Source: an uncultured Bacteroidales bacterium (GTDB lineage: Bacteria; Bacteroidota; Bacteroidia; Bacteroidales; Muribaculaceae). From it: a stretch of DNA of 38,584 nt. The number at the start of each line of letters is the position of its first letter. The first letter of the stretch is position 1. Location: assembly GCA_947176235.1 (NCBI GenBank), contig CAMWPM010000019.1, positions 1 to 38,584 on the forward strand, given 5' to 3'. The position numbers were made by a program, and so were the translations under genes. The notes beneath the pieces were generated by a model. That model made no database searches. It worked only from the letters and a program-made list of their open reading frames with translations, and was not told where the DNA came from. Positions 1-8,363 of the stretch are shown here, in pieces.

Positions 1-1850
1 ACCCAGAACTGCTCGATGCCCCGCTTGCTGTAGAATGCCTGCCACAGCAATCCGATAATGCCAAGCAGAAGAGGCATCATGTAGAACACGTTATGTCCCT
101 TGTTGTCCTTGCCCATCTCGGCGGGGAGCAGTTCCTGATCACCGAGGCGGCGGTCGTCGATAAACGAGAATCCTGAGATCCAGTTGCCGCGGTTCGGCTC
201 GCCTTGACCCTGAAGGTCATTCTGGCGTCCGGCGAAGTTCCAGAGGAAGTAGCGCCAGTACATGTAATTGAGCTGGTAGTTGATGAAGTAACGGAGATTC
301 TGCATCATCGTCGGCTTCTGGGCGTAGGTGGTGTAGGGGTTGCCGGCGGCGTCGGTCACGGGAGTGCCGTCCTCGTAGAGATAGTTCTGTACCTCCACGT
401 AAGGCAGATCCGATTCTTCCGCTCCGATCCAGCCCAGATATGCTGCGGGATGATCCGGAGCCGTGCTGTACATGCGCGGGAAAAGCATCTCGGGAGTCCA
501 CTTGTAATTGATTTTCTCACCGGTAGCCACATAGCGGTCAGGTTCGTCAGGATTGGTTTTTGTCACCTTGCTGTAGAGCGTCTTGCCGGGCGTGGTGCGC
601 ACCCTCACCATGTTGTTGCGGTCCACTTCGTAGATGATCGTCGACTTGAACGACTGTCCGTAGAGAAGCGGATTCTCGCCGTACTGCTCGCGGCTCAGAT
701 AGCTGCCGAGTGAGAACACATTGTCGGGCGCGTTCTGGTTCATCGGCGGATTGGCATCCGAACGGATGAGAAGGAGCGCGTAGCTGGAGTAACCTACAAA
801 CATCACGAGAATCGAAAGAGCCGTCAGGCTGAGCACTCGTAGCGGGAGAGTGTGGCGCGGGCAGTAGTAGAACAGATAGAAAGCCAGTGCGCCTACGATC
901 ACCACCGGAATCCATAGCGATTCGCCTATGAAGGGGATGCCTGAAAGAATCACGCTGATGATGAATGACCATTTGATCGCGCGTCGGTCAGTCTGGCGGT
1001 AGAGGCAGCGGATGCACCACACCAGTGATGCCACAAGAAGCACTGCATAGACGAGCACTCCCATGTTGTAGGACGTGCCGAGCGTGTTGACAAAGAAAAG
1101 CTCGAAATATTGAGCCACCTCGATGAAGCCGGGCACGAGACCGTAGAGGATGAGCGCCACCACCACTGCCGAGATGGCGAGAGTGATAAGCGATCCTTTG
1201 GCAGTCGTGTTTTTCCACTTGCGGTAGTACACCACAAGCGCGATCGCCGGAATGCAGAGGAGATTGAGCAGATGGACTGCGATGGAAATGCCGATCACGT
1301 AGGCGATCAGCACCAGATAGCGGTCGCTGTGCGGCAGATCAGCCCGATTCTCCCACTTGAAGATGAGCCATACCACCAGAGCCGTGCAGAACGACGAGAA
1401 TGCGTACACCTCGCCCTCTACGGCTGAGAACCAGAACGTGTCGCTCCACGTGTAGGCAAGTGCGCCCGTCAAGCCCGAAGCCATGATGACGATAAGCTGC
1501 GTAAGCGTCACGTCCTGTGCATCGTCAGCCACGATCAGGCGCTTCACCAGATGCGTCACTGTCCAGAAAAGCAGCAGAATCGTGCCGGCACTCAGCAGAG
1601 CCGACATCGAGTTGACGGCGAGAGCCACCTTCGTGACGTCGCCACCGGTGAAGTTGACGAAAAAGCGGCCCGCGAGCATGAAGATCGGGTTGCCCGGCGG
1701 GTGACCTACTTCGAGTTTGAATGCCTGTGAAATAAACTCAGGGCAGTCCCAGAAGCTGGCTGTGGGCTCCAGCGTGAGCAGGTACGTGACGGCGGCGATG
1801 ACGAAGCACAGCCATCCCAGCGCGTCGTTGACTACGTTGTAGCGTTTCAT
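1..1850 (-). CDS. DUF2723 multi-pass membrane protein (3' end outside window)
   Basis: An open frame of 616 codons runs from the ATG at 1850 (antisense) off the left edge, so the C-terminus is missing. The N-terminus carries the family signature: a first hydrophobic segment, then SFWDCPEFI at about residues 36-44 and KLEVGHPPGNPIFML soon after. Many further hydrophobic segments follow (about residues 70-330). After them comes a more polar region with aromatic-rich stretches such as NYQLNYMYWRYFLWNFAGRQ. Family knowledge: DUF2723 proteins resemble GT-C glycosyltransferases that use a lipid-linked sugar donor, and the human member TMEM260 is a protein O-mannosyltransferase. By analogy this could glycosylate exported proteins at the inner membrane, but no substrate can be read from the sequence. 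A good promoter lies about 180 bp upstream (2036-2067). Confidence 0.9.
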   Translation of the reverse strand, partial: MKRYNVVNDALGWLCFVIAAVTYLLTLEPTASFWDCPEFISQAFKLEVGHPPGNPIFMLAGRFFVNFTGGDVTKVALAVNSMSALLSAGTILLLFWTVTHLVKRLIVADDAQDVTLTQLIVIMASGLTGALAYTWSDTFWFSAVEGEVYAFSSFCTALVVWLIFKWENRADLPHSDRYLVLIAYVIGISIAVHLLNLLCIPAIALVVYYRKWKNTTAKGSLITLAISAVVVALILYGLVPGFIEVAQYFELFFVNTLGTSYNMGVLVYAVLLVASLVWCIRCLYRQTDRRAIKWSFIISVILSGIPFIGESLWIPVVIVGALAFYLFYYCPRHTLPLRVLSLTALSILVMFVGYSSYALLLIRSDANPPMNQNAPDNVFSLGSYLSREQYGENPLLYGQSFKSTIIYEVDRNNMVRVRTTPGKTLYSKVTKTNPDEPDRYVATGEKINYKWTPEMLFPRMYSTAPDHPAAYLGWIGAEESDLPYVEVQNYLYEDGTPVTDAAGNPYTTYAQKPTMMQNLRYFINYQLNYMYWRYFLWNFAGRQNDLQGQGEPNRGNWISGFSFIDDRRLGDQELLPAEMGKDNKGHNVFYMMPLLLGIIGLLWQAFYSKRGIEQFW

Positions 1851-2378
1851 TAAGGTTGATGATTCTCAGTTGATTTTCCTATGTGAACTTGTCGATTGGT
1901 CAGGAGGCTTGTTGGTTTTCCTTGAGTTCCGACGTATTTGTTTCCAATTCCTGTTAGCCGCTTCATCTGCCTCATGCTCGGACATTGGAAATTTAAGGCA
2001 TCGGACCGCCTTCAGCCCCGTTGTAAATCAAGCTACAAAGATAATCAATTTTCCTCCCGTCTCCAAATCCCGCATCCTCCATTTACAGGTTAATTGTCAA
2101 TTATTTTTCAATTATTTTGAGATATTGGTTTCGTTTTGGACAAATTTTGATATATGATAAGCAAAACAAAAGTCTTTTTCGTGCCGTTTTCATGTTATGA
2201 ATGGAATCACATTAGGACTTTTGTTGCCATTTCTTGGCTCTACTCTCGGAGCTGCATGCGTTTTTCAGGAATGAAAACATTCCAACTTGGGAACAATCGG
2301 ATTCACCGTCGGATTTCTCCTTATGATGGCTCTCGATGTCCTTCTCGGATAATAAATGTGGAAAATGGCAGATAGATT
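1851..2378. other. gene-free stretch between DUF2723 gene and dus
   Basis: About 530 bp, clearly more AT-rich than its surroundings, between divergent genes. The left third should be the roughly 180-nt 5' leader of the DUF2723 gene, judged from the promoter at 2036-2067. The short open frames here have no recognisable protein and no family resemblance. Apart from that promoter, no convincing terminator, RNA or repeat was found. No good consensus promoter for the downstream dus gene was found either. Confidence 0.5.
2036..2067 (-). promoter_or_regulatory. promoter of the DUF2723 gene
   Basis: On the - strand, -33 TTTG (2064-2067) and -7 TATCTTTG (2036-2043) are separated by 20 nt. This matches the Bacteroidetes primary sigma consensus TTTG-N19-21-TAnnTTTG exactly. 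The predicted start is near 2030, giving a leader of about 180 nt. Confidence 0.7.
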
Positions 2379-3302
2379 ATGAAAATAAAGCAGGATAATT
2401 TTCAGCTGATGGTAGCGCCTCTTCAGGGCTTGACGGAAGCGGCGTGGCGAAGTGTCCACCACGATATGTTCGGCGACGGATGGAACACTGTTGAATATTT
2501 CACACCCTTCATCCGTGTGGAGAAAGGGGAGGTCAGACCGAGGGATTTGCGTGATTTCACTTCCGAGCTTAATCGCGGGCTGATGCTGACACCACAGATA
2601 ATTTTCCGTGATGCCGATGAATGGCGCATGCTTGTCGATACCCTCCTCAAGGCAGGTGCCAAGCGAATTGACATGAATCTCGGCTGTCCCTTTGTACCTC
2701 AGGTACGGAAGGGGAGGGGTGCGGGGATGTTGTGCCATCCCGACCGTCTGGAAGAGATTGCTGAGATAATGCCATCGTATGCTGACTCCGTGAAATTTTC
2801 TGTCAAGATGCGTTTAGGCGTTGATGATCCGGCGGAAGCATTGTGCCTGACGGATATTCTGAACAGTATGCCGTTGAGACATGTGACCGTTCATCCCCGA
2901 ACTGCCGTCCAACAATATAAAGGTGATCTCTTGTTGGCTGATATGGACACTTTTACGTCACGGCTGGAGCATCCTGTGATTTTCAACGGTGAGATTTCCT
3001 CACCGTCACAAATCGCGGCTCTCTCCTCGGTGTACTCGGGAGTGATGGTCGGCAGGGGACTGTTGGCGCGTCCCTCTCTCTTTTCGGAATTTCTATCGGG
3101 GGAAGAACTGAGCCCGGTACAACAGGAAGAAGCATACCTTTCACTTGTGAATACCACTTCTGACGTGCTTGCTCAGAAACTATGCGGCGCAGCTCAGTTG
3201 AGGGAGAAGATGAGGCCTTATTGGGAATATGCGCCCTCTTCGCTCGACCGCAAAATTGTGAAGCAGGGCAAAAAACATGGAATTATCAAAAATGTGTACT
3301 GA
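2379..3302 (+). CDS. tRNA-dihydrouridine synthase family protein
   Basis: A 307-residue FMN-dependent reductase that converts uridines in tRNA D-loops to dihydrouridine. Family motifs appear in order: FMN-binding MVAPLQGLTEAAWR (about residues 11-24), substrate/catalytic MNLGCPFVPQVRKGRG (about 99-114) with the presumed catalytic Cys103 and Lys111, VKMRLG (142-147), VTVHPRT with His172, and phosphate-binding FNGEI and GVMVGRGLLARP near residues 210-230. The length fits a compact Dus protein. The subfamily (DusA, B or C type) cannot be assigned safely by eye. It is a single gene, and the next gene converges on it. Confidence 0.93.
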   Translation: MKIKQDNFQLMVAPLQGLTEAAWRSVHHDMFGDGWNTVEYFTPFIRVEKGEVRPRDLRDFTSELNRGLMLTPQIIFRDADEWRMLVDTLLKAGAKRIDMNLGCPFVPQVRKGRGAGMLCHPDRLEEIAEIMPSYADSVKFSVKMRLGVDDPAEALCLTDILNSMPLRHVTVHPRTAVQQYKGDLLLADMDTFTSRLEHPVIFNGEISSPSQIAALSSVYSGVMVGRGLLARPSLFSEFLSGEELSPVQQEEAYLSLVNTTSDVLAQKLCGAAQLREKMRPYWEYAPSSLDRKIVKQGKKHGIIKNVY

Positions 3303-3375
3303 AAAGCGAAGCGCGGCTTGACCCGGAACGGATCAGCCGCACTTGAATATCTCGATATGTGGGAATTGCGCGTAA

Positions 3376-3564
3376 TCAGCGGGCTTTGGCTGTCACCACA
3401 TCGTCTACCAGCTCGAATGAATTGAGATGCTTGTCCTTGGCATGGCGCTCCACCATTGCCTGTACCTCGGCATCTACGTCATTTACAGGTGTGTAGGTAC
3501 TGAATGACAGCATGCCGACTGCTGTGAGCATGAGTGCGAGGTAGAGGATGACATTTTTCTTCAT
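3376..3564 (-). CDS. small exported or membrane-anchored peptide, 62 aa
   Basis: The frame encodes a basic start (MKK), a hydrophobic segment at about residues 5-22, and a short acidic, soluble tail ending in KAR. It has the form of a signal peptide or single membrane anchor with a tail of about 38 residues. No family was recognised. Two points support a real gene: a plausible Bacteroidetes promoter upstream (3688-3719), and the hydrophobic start exactly at the first ATG. It lies convergent to dus and divergent from the SRP RNA. It could be a short lipoprotein-like or signalling peptide, but there is no lipobox cysteine. Confidence 0.6.
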   Translation of the reverse strand: MKKNVILYLALMLTAVGMLSFSTYTPVNDVDAEVQAMVERHAKDKHLNSFELVDDVVTAKAR

Positions 3565-3687
3565 GACGATGGACGATGAGTTAAATTGATAGACGATGTT
3601 TCTTTTAATGTTAATCCCGACTTACAATTTCCGCGATAACACTATTGCCGTTGCGTCTATTTGCTCGTCGAGGTGTGTTTCCGGTTG

Positions 3688-3719
3688 CAAAGTTAAACCT
3701 TTTTCATCGTTTTTACAAC
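3688..3719 (-). promoter_or_regulatory. promoter of the 62-aa peptide gene
   Basis: On the - strand, -7 TAACTTTG (3688-3695) is an exact consensus match. A one-mismatch -33 box GTTG (3716-3719) lies 20 nt upstream. The predicted start is near 3682, leaving a leader of about 118 nt. Confidence 0.5.
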
Positions 3720-3796
3720 ATCCTGCCAGTAAAAAAAGTTTCGTGACCTTATTTGGACTCTTCTCTGATCTGTTCTTCTTTCGCCCGAAAAAATAT

Positions 3797-3827
3797 TTTG
3801 TTGGTTTCAAAAAATGTTGTACCTTTG
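3797..3827 (+). promoter_or_regulatory. promoter of the SRP RNA
   Basis: TTTG (3797-3800), a 19-nt spacer and TACCTTTG (3820-3827): both boxes match the Bacteroidetes consensus. The predicted start falls at about 3833, exactly where the terminal stem of the SRP RNA begins. Confidence 0.8.
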
Positions 3828-3832
3828 CGGTC

Positions 3833-3929
3833 GGGTAAGTCCTACACGACCAGCTCCCCGGGAACTCCGCCAGGTCTTGATCGAAGCAACGGTACCGGGT
3901 TGTAGCGGTGCGATGTAGTAAGCTTACCC
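3833..3929 (+). ncRNA. ffs: bacterial small-type signal recognition particle RNA (4.5S)
   Basis: About 97 nt, closed by the terminal stem GGGTAAG (3833-3839) with CTTACCC (3923-3929). It carries the conserved SRP domain IV asymmetric internal loop sequences: CGCCAGGTC around 3869-3877, GAAGCAACGG shortly after, and the distal GCGGTGCGATGTAG strand. A run of seven T at 3930-3936 after the terminal stem acts as an intrinsic terminator. The RNA pairs with Ffh and FtsY to target nascent membrane proteins. A consensus promoter sits immediately upstream. Confidence 0.9.
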
Positions 3930-4016
3930 TTTTTTTGTGTCCGATTTTTCATTCCTCCGGTTCGGGAAAATCCCCGGGTCGGAGAATAATGCGTATCCCT
4001 CCCTTATGTTTCTGAT

Positions 4017-7000
4017 ATGGATATCAAAGACCTTAATCAACTTTTCTTGACCGATAGCCGACGTAAGGCACTCGCGGGCGCTCTATCTTCGCGTTCCCGC
4101 CGTCCTGTCCGCGCCCGTGCCGTCAATCTTGCCGGATCTGCCGCTGCGATGATGCTCGATGGTGTTCCCCGCCGTAAGAATGTGCCCATTCTTGTCATCG
4201 GTGATTCGCTCGACGATGCCGGGTATCTCTATCACGACCTTTCGAGGCTGTGGGGAGAGGAGGCGGTTGCTATGTTCCCGTCGGGATATAAGCGCGACAT
4301 ACGCTTCGGGCAGGAAGATGCCCCAAACCAGATTCTGCGCACGGAGGCTCTCAACCGATGGCATGCCGACGCTGCTCTCCGCGCCGTCGTCACCTATCCC
4401 GAAGCTATCGCCGAGAAGGTGGCTTCGCGCCGACTGCTTGATGATCACACGCTGCGTATCTCAAAATCGGATTCACTTGATCTCACTGTCACGGAGCAAT
4501 GGCTGCGCGAAAACGGATTCATGCAGGTCGACTACGTCTATGAGCCGGGACAGTTTGCCGTGCGTGGCTCCATCCTTGATATTTTCAGCTACAACAATGA
4601 ATTGCCTTATCGAATCGACCTCTTTGGCGACGACATCGAGTCGATGCGCACATTCAACATCGAGACGCAGTTAAGTGAGCGTCACGTCGAGTCCGTGGTT
4701 ATCACTGCCAACGTCGCGCAGACTGCGGGAGGAGAATCCTTGCTCAACTTCATTGACACCCACACCTTGATCGCTGTGCGTGATGCCGGGTTCACGATAG
4801 GAAGAATCCGCGAGGTCGCCACCTCCACATTCAGCGAGTCAGCCATGATAGCCAACGAGGGCGACACTTCGGCGATGACCCACGTTGTCGACCCTGACGA
4901 GTTTGCCGAAGCGTTCGAGCGGTTCGGACGCATTGAATTTACCGCCGGCAATGACACGACGGCTGCCCCCGGAGAGGCTGTCATTGACTTTAATTGCTCC
5001 CCTCAGGGCGTCTACCACAAGAATTTCGACATCATCAGCGAGTCATTCCGCAGTTTCCTTGCCGACGGCTACGCCATCTACATCCTTTCCGACAGTCCCA
5101 AGCAGGAGGAGCGTCTGCGCGCTATCTTCGCCGACCGCCACGACGACATCCCTTTCACAGCTGTCGACGCGACGCTTCACGAGGGCTTCGTGGATCATTC
5201 GGGGAAGATATGTGTGTTCACCGACCATCAGATCTTTGACCGCTTCCACAAGTACAACCTTAAGAGCGACCGCGCGCGTTCCGGCAAACTCGCTCTCTCG
5301 CTCAAGGAACTGGGGCAGATCGAGAACGGAGATTATATCGTGCATATCGACCACGGCGTGGGTAAGTTCGGCGGATTGCTGCGCACCAAGGTCAACGGCA
5401 CCACGCAGGAGATGATCAAGCTGATCTATCAGAACAACGACGTAATCTTCGTGTCGATCCACGCACTCCACAAGCTCTCGAAGTATCGCGGGAAAGAAGG
5501 GGTGGAGCCGAAGATCAACAAACTCGGTTCCGGCGCGTGGAACAACATGAAGGAGCGCACCAAGTCCAAACTCAAGGACATCGCCCGCGACCTCATCAAG
5601 CTCTATGCCGCACGCCGCGACGAAAAGGGCTTTCAGTTCTCCCCCGATTCCTACATGCAGCACGAGCTGGAGGCATCGTTTATCTACGAGGACACCCCCG
5701 ACCAGCTCACTGCCACCAATGCCGTGAAGGCTGACATGGAGAGCGCCCGCCCGATGGACCGCCTGATCTGCGGCGACGTCGGGTTTGGCAAGACCGAGAT
5801 AGCCATCCGCGCCGCCTTCAAGGCTGCAGCCGACGGTAAGCAGACCGCTATCCTCGTCCCGACCACCGTACTCGCTTATCAGCATTTCACCACTTTCAGT
5901 CAGCGACTTAAGGACTTCCCCGTGAGGGTGGATTATCTTTCAAGAGCACGTACTCCCAAGCAGGTCAAGGAGATACTTGCTGATTTGGAGGCGGGGAAAA
6001 TCGACATCATCGTCGGTACGCACAAGCTCATAGGCAAATCGGTGAAATTCCACGATCTGGGGCTTCTCGTCATTGATGAAGAACAGAAATTCGGTGTGGC
6101 GGTCAAGGAAAAGCTCAAGCAGATGAAGGTCAACGTCGACACGCTCACCATGAGCGCAACCCCCATCCCCCGCACGCTCCAGTTCTCGCTGATGGGTGCG
6201 CGCGATCTCTCGGCGATCAACACTCCTCCCGCCAACCGTTACCCGATCCTTACTTCCGTCAATTCGCTCACCGACGAACTCCTCCACGAGGCTGTCAACT
6301 TCGAGATGGCACGCGGCGGACAGGTGTTCATCATCAACAACCGTATCGAAGGGCTCTACGACCTTCAGGCGCGCCTGCGCCGCGTTGTCCCTGACGCCCG
6401 TACCCTCGTGGCTCACGGTCAGCTTCCCCCCGAGCAGCTTGAGAAGTCGATCATCGATTTCGCTTCCCATGATTATGATGTCCTTCTCTCCACCACCATC
6501 GTGGAGAGCGGCATTGACATGCCCAACGTCAATACCATAATAATCAACAACGCCCAGAACTTCGGACTTTCCGAGCTCCATCAGTTGCGCGGGCGCGTGG
6601 GGCGAAGCTCCCGCAAGGCGTTCTGCTACCTGATGGTTCCCCCCGGTGTCCCCCTCTCGCCCGTCGCCCGACGTCGCCTGCAGGCTATCGAAAGTTTCAG
6701 CGATCTCGGCTCGGGCATCCACATCGCCATGCAGGATCTCGACATCCGCGGTGCCGGCAATCTCCTGGGAGCGGAGCAGAGCGGATTCATCGCCGATCTC
6801 GGCTACGAGACATATCAGAAGATATTGCGGGAGGCGGTGATGGAGCTGCGCACGGAGGAGTTTGCCGACGTCGTCACCTCCGACACTCCACAGGAGGAAC
6901 AGGAGTACGTGGCTGACTGCCAGATCGAGAGTGACATGGAGCTACTTCTCCCCGCCGACTACGTCCCGCAGGAAAGCGAGCGCATCTCTCTCTATCAGGA

Positions 7001-7373
7001 ACTCGACAACATCGAGCGTGAACTCGACCTCAAGGCTTTCCGCGACCGCCTCGTCGACCGCTTCGGCAAGATCCCGCACGTAGCCTCCGAGCTCCTCCGC
7101 ATACCCCGCCTGCGCCGCCTTGCCCGCCAGCTTGGCGTCGAGAAAGTGGTCCTGAAGCAGCAGGTCATGTACCTCTACTTCGTCGACAAGTCCAACGCCG
7201 CCTACTACCAGTCGCCGATGTTCGGACGCCTTGTCAATTATCTCCAGCAAAATCCCCGCCGTGTCAAAATCCGAGAGAAAAACGGTCGGAATTCCTTTGC
7301 CATAAGCGATGTGACCACTGTTGAGGAAGCCGTAGAGATCCTTGCCTCCATTCATTCGCTCCAGTCAGTCTGA
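4017..7373 (+). CDS. mfd: transcription-repair coupling factor Mfd
   Basis: 1118 residues, normal for the family. Mfd removes RNA polymerase stalled at DNA lesions and recruits UvrA. Visible parts, in order: an N-terminal UvrB-like module (about 1-330); the RNA polymerase-interacting CarD-like domain starting near residue 436 (GDYIVHIDHGVGKFGG); a RecG-like helicase with Walker A GDVGFGKTE (586-594, Lys592), DEEQ box (687-690) and SATPIPRTL; the helicase C-lobe with STTIVESGIDMPN and QLRGRVGRS; and the C-terminal TRCF domain (about 960-1118). The ATG at 4017 gives an N-terminus of usual length. It starts 80 nt after the SRP RNA terminator, and no clear promoter of its own was seen. Confidence 0.97.
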   Translation: MDIKDLNQLFLTDSRRKALAGALSSRSRRPVRARAVNLAGSAAAMMLDGVPRRKNVPILVIGDSLDDAGYLYHDLSRLWGEEAVAMFPSGYKRDIRFGQEDAPNQILRTEALNRWHADAALRAVVTYPEAIAEKVASRRLLDDHTLRISKSDSLDLTVTEQWLRENGFMQVDYVYEPGQFAVRGSILDIFSYNNELPYRIDLFGDDIESMRTFNIETQLSERHVESVVITANVAQTAGGESLLNFIDTHTLIAVRDAGFTIGRIREVATSTFSESAMIANEGDTSAMTHVVDPDEFAEAFERFGRIEFTAGNDTTAAPGEAVIDFNCSPQGVYHKNFDIISESFRSFLADGYAIYILSDSPKQEERLRAIFADRHDDIPFTAVDATLHEGFVDHSGKICVFTDHQIFDRFHKYNLKSDRARSGKLALSLKELGQIENGDYIVHIDHGVGKFGGLLRTKVNGTTQEMIKLIYQNNDVIFVSIHALHKLSKYRGKEGVEPKINKLGSGAWNNMKERTKSKLKDIARDLIKLYAARRDEKGFQFSPDSYMQHELEASFIYEDTPDQLTATNAVKADMESARPMDRLICGDVGFGKTEIAIRAAFKAAADGKQTAILVPTTVLAYQHFTTFSQRLKDFPVRVDYLSRARTPKQVKEILADLEAGKIDIIVGTHKLIGKSVKFHDLGLLVIDEEQKFGVAVKEKLKQMKVNVDTLTMSATPIPRTLQFSLMGARDLSAINTPPANRYPILTSVNSLTDELLHEAVNFEMARGGQVFIINNRIEGLYDLQARLRRVVPDARTLVAHGQLPPEQLEKSIIDFASHDYDVLLSTTIVESGIDMPNVNTIIINNAQNFGLSELHQLRGRVGRSSRKAFCYLMVPPGVPLSPVARRRLQAIESFSDLGSGIHIAMQDLDIRGAGNLLGAEQSGFIADLGYETYQKILREAVMELRTEEFADVVTSDTPQEEQEYVADCQIESDMELLLPADYVPQESERISLYQELDNIERELDLKAFRDRLVDRFGKIPHVASELLRIPRLRRLARQLGVEKVVLKQQVMYLYFVDKSNAAYYQSPMFGRLVNYLQQNPRRVKIREKNGRNSFAISDVTTVEEAVEILASIHSLQSV

Positions 7374-7387
7374 TTCTTTCTCATTCT

Positions 7388-7419
7388 GTTGGATTTTCAG
7401 TCGAAATACGCTAACTTTG
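7388..7419 (+). promoter_or_regulatory. promoter of the esterase-GH51-kinase operon
   Basis: -7 TAACTTTG (7412-7419) is an exact consensus match. A one-mismatch -33 box GTTG (7388-7391) lies 20 nt upstream. The predicted start is near 7425, about 60 nt before the esterase ATG. Confidence 0.55.
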
Positions 7420-7487
7420 TCACATCCTTCAATCTTCCGTCACCCCTCTCCCCCGGTGCGGACATTCTTAATTCATCCACATAAACC

Positions 7488-8357
7488 ATGAAACTTAACG
7501 CGATTCTCTATTTTGCCGCTGCAATTTCGGCGCCTCTCCTCCTCTCTTTCTGTACCAAAACCACGGCACCCTCCGTCGCTCCCTTGCAGGGCGACACGAT
7601 CACCGTCGAGACCTCGCGCCTCGCCACCCCCATGAAAGTCTCCGTTATCCTTCCCGCGCAGGCTCTTGAAAAGGGATCCACGGAGCGTTTCCCGGTGGTA
7701 TATCTGCTCAACGGCTATAGCGGACACTATGCATCATGGCCCGAACTTGTACCTGAAATCGACTCCCTCGCCACCCACTACGGCATGATCTTCGTATGCC
7801 CCGACGGACGCGACAGCTGGTACTGGGATTCGCCGGTCGACTCCGGCATGCAGATGGAAAGCTTCATCATCGAGGAGCTTGTGCCGCGCATCGACTCGCT
7901 TTATCCCACCATTCCGTCCCCCGCAGCCCGCGCCGTCTCCGGTCTCAGCATGGGCGGGCACGGAGCAATGTGGCTCGGACTGCGCCACCCCGACGTGTTC
8001 GGGTCGATGGGATCGATGAGCGGAGGTCTCGACATCCGTCCCTTCCCCGAGAACTGGCTCATGTCCGAACGCCTCGGCACCATTGAGGCGGCTCCCGAAG
8101 AGTGGGAGAGCCACACCGTCATCAACATCATCCCCGACGCTGACCCCGCAGCCGGACAGCACATCACCATCGACTGCGGCGTCGACGACTTCTTCGCCGG
8201 TGTCAACGAGGCTGCCCACAAGGCTCTGCTGGAGCGTGGCATCCACCACGACTACACCGTCCGCCCCGGCGCACACTCCGGTCCCTACTGGCACAACTCT
8301 CTTTTCTATCACCTCCTGTTCTTCGACCGCGCTTTCCGCGAAAACAACGTACGCTGA
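7488..8357 (+). CDS. exported alpha/beta-hydrolase esterase (esterase D / feruloyl esterase-like)
   Basis: 289 residues with an N-terminal export signal (about 1-22). Cys22 follows LLSF, which is a poor lipobox, so lipoprotein status is uncertain. The body matches the PF00756-type esterase fold: strand FPVVYLLNGY (about 68-77), nucleophile elbow GLSMGG with Ser154, an acidic residue in CGVDDFF (Asp233 or Asp234), and the likely catalytic His263 in GAHSGPYW. Relatives hydrolyse acyl esters, including feruloyl or acetyl groups on plant polysaccharides. The next gene, 6 nt downstream, is an arabinofuranosidase, which fits de-esterification of arabinose side chains. That substrate is inference. 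Confidence 0.88.
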   Translation: MKLNAILYFAAAISAPLLLSFCTKTTAPSVAPLQGDTITVETSRLATPMKVSVILPAQALEKGSTERFPVVYLLNGYSGHYASWPELVPEIDSLATHYGMIFVCPDGRDSWYWDSPVDSGMQMESFIIEELVPRIDSLYPTIPSPAARAVSGLSMGGHGAMWLGLRHPDVFGSMGSMSGGLDIRPFPENWLMSERLGTIEAAPEEWESHTVINIIPDADPAAGQHITIDCGVDDFFAGVNEAAHKALLERGIHHDYTVRPGAHSGPYWHNSLFYHLLFFDRAFRENNVR

Positions 8358-8363
8358 TCCGTT

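Noticed and set aside
3313-3340. Hairpin GCGGCT/AGCCGC between dus and the 62-aa gene as a terminator
   Set aside because: The stem is short with a long loop and no T-run on either strand.
4083-7355. Several long frames antisense to or overlapping mfd
   Set aside because: They are shadows of the GC-rich mfd coding sequence with no independent features.
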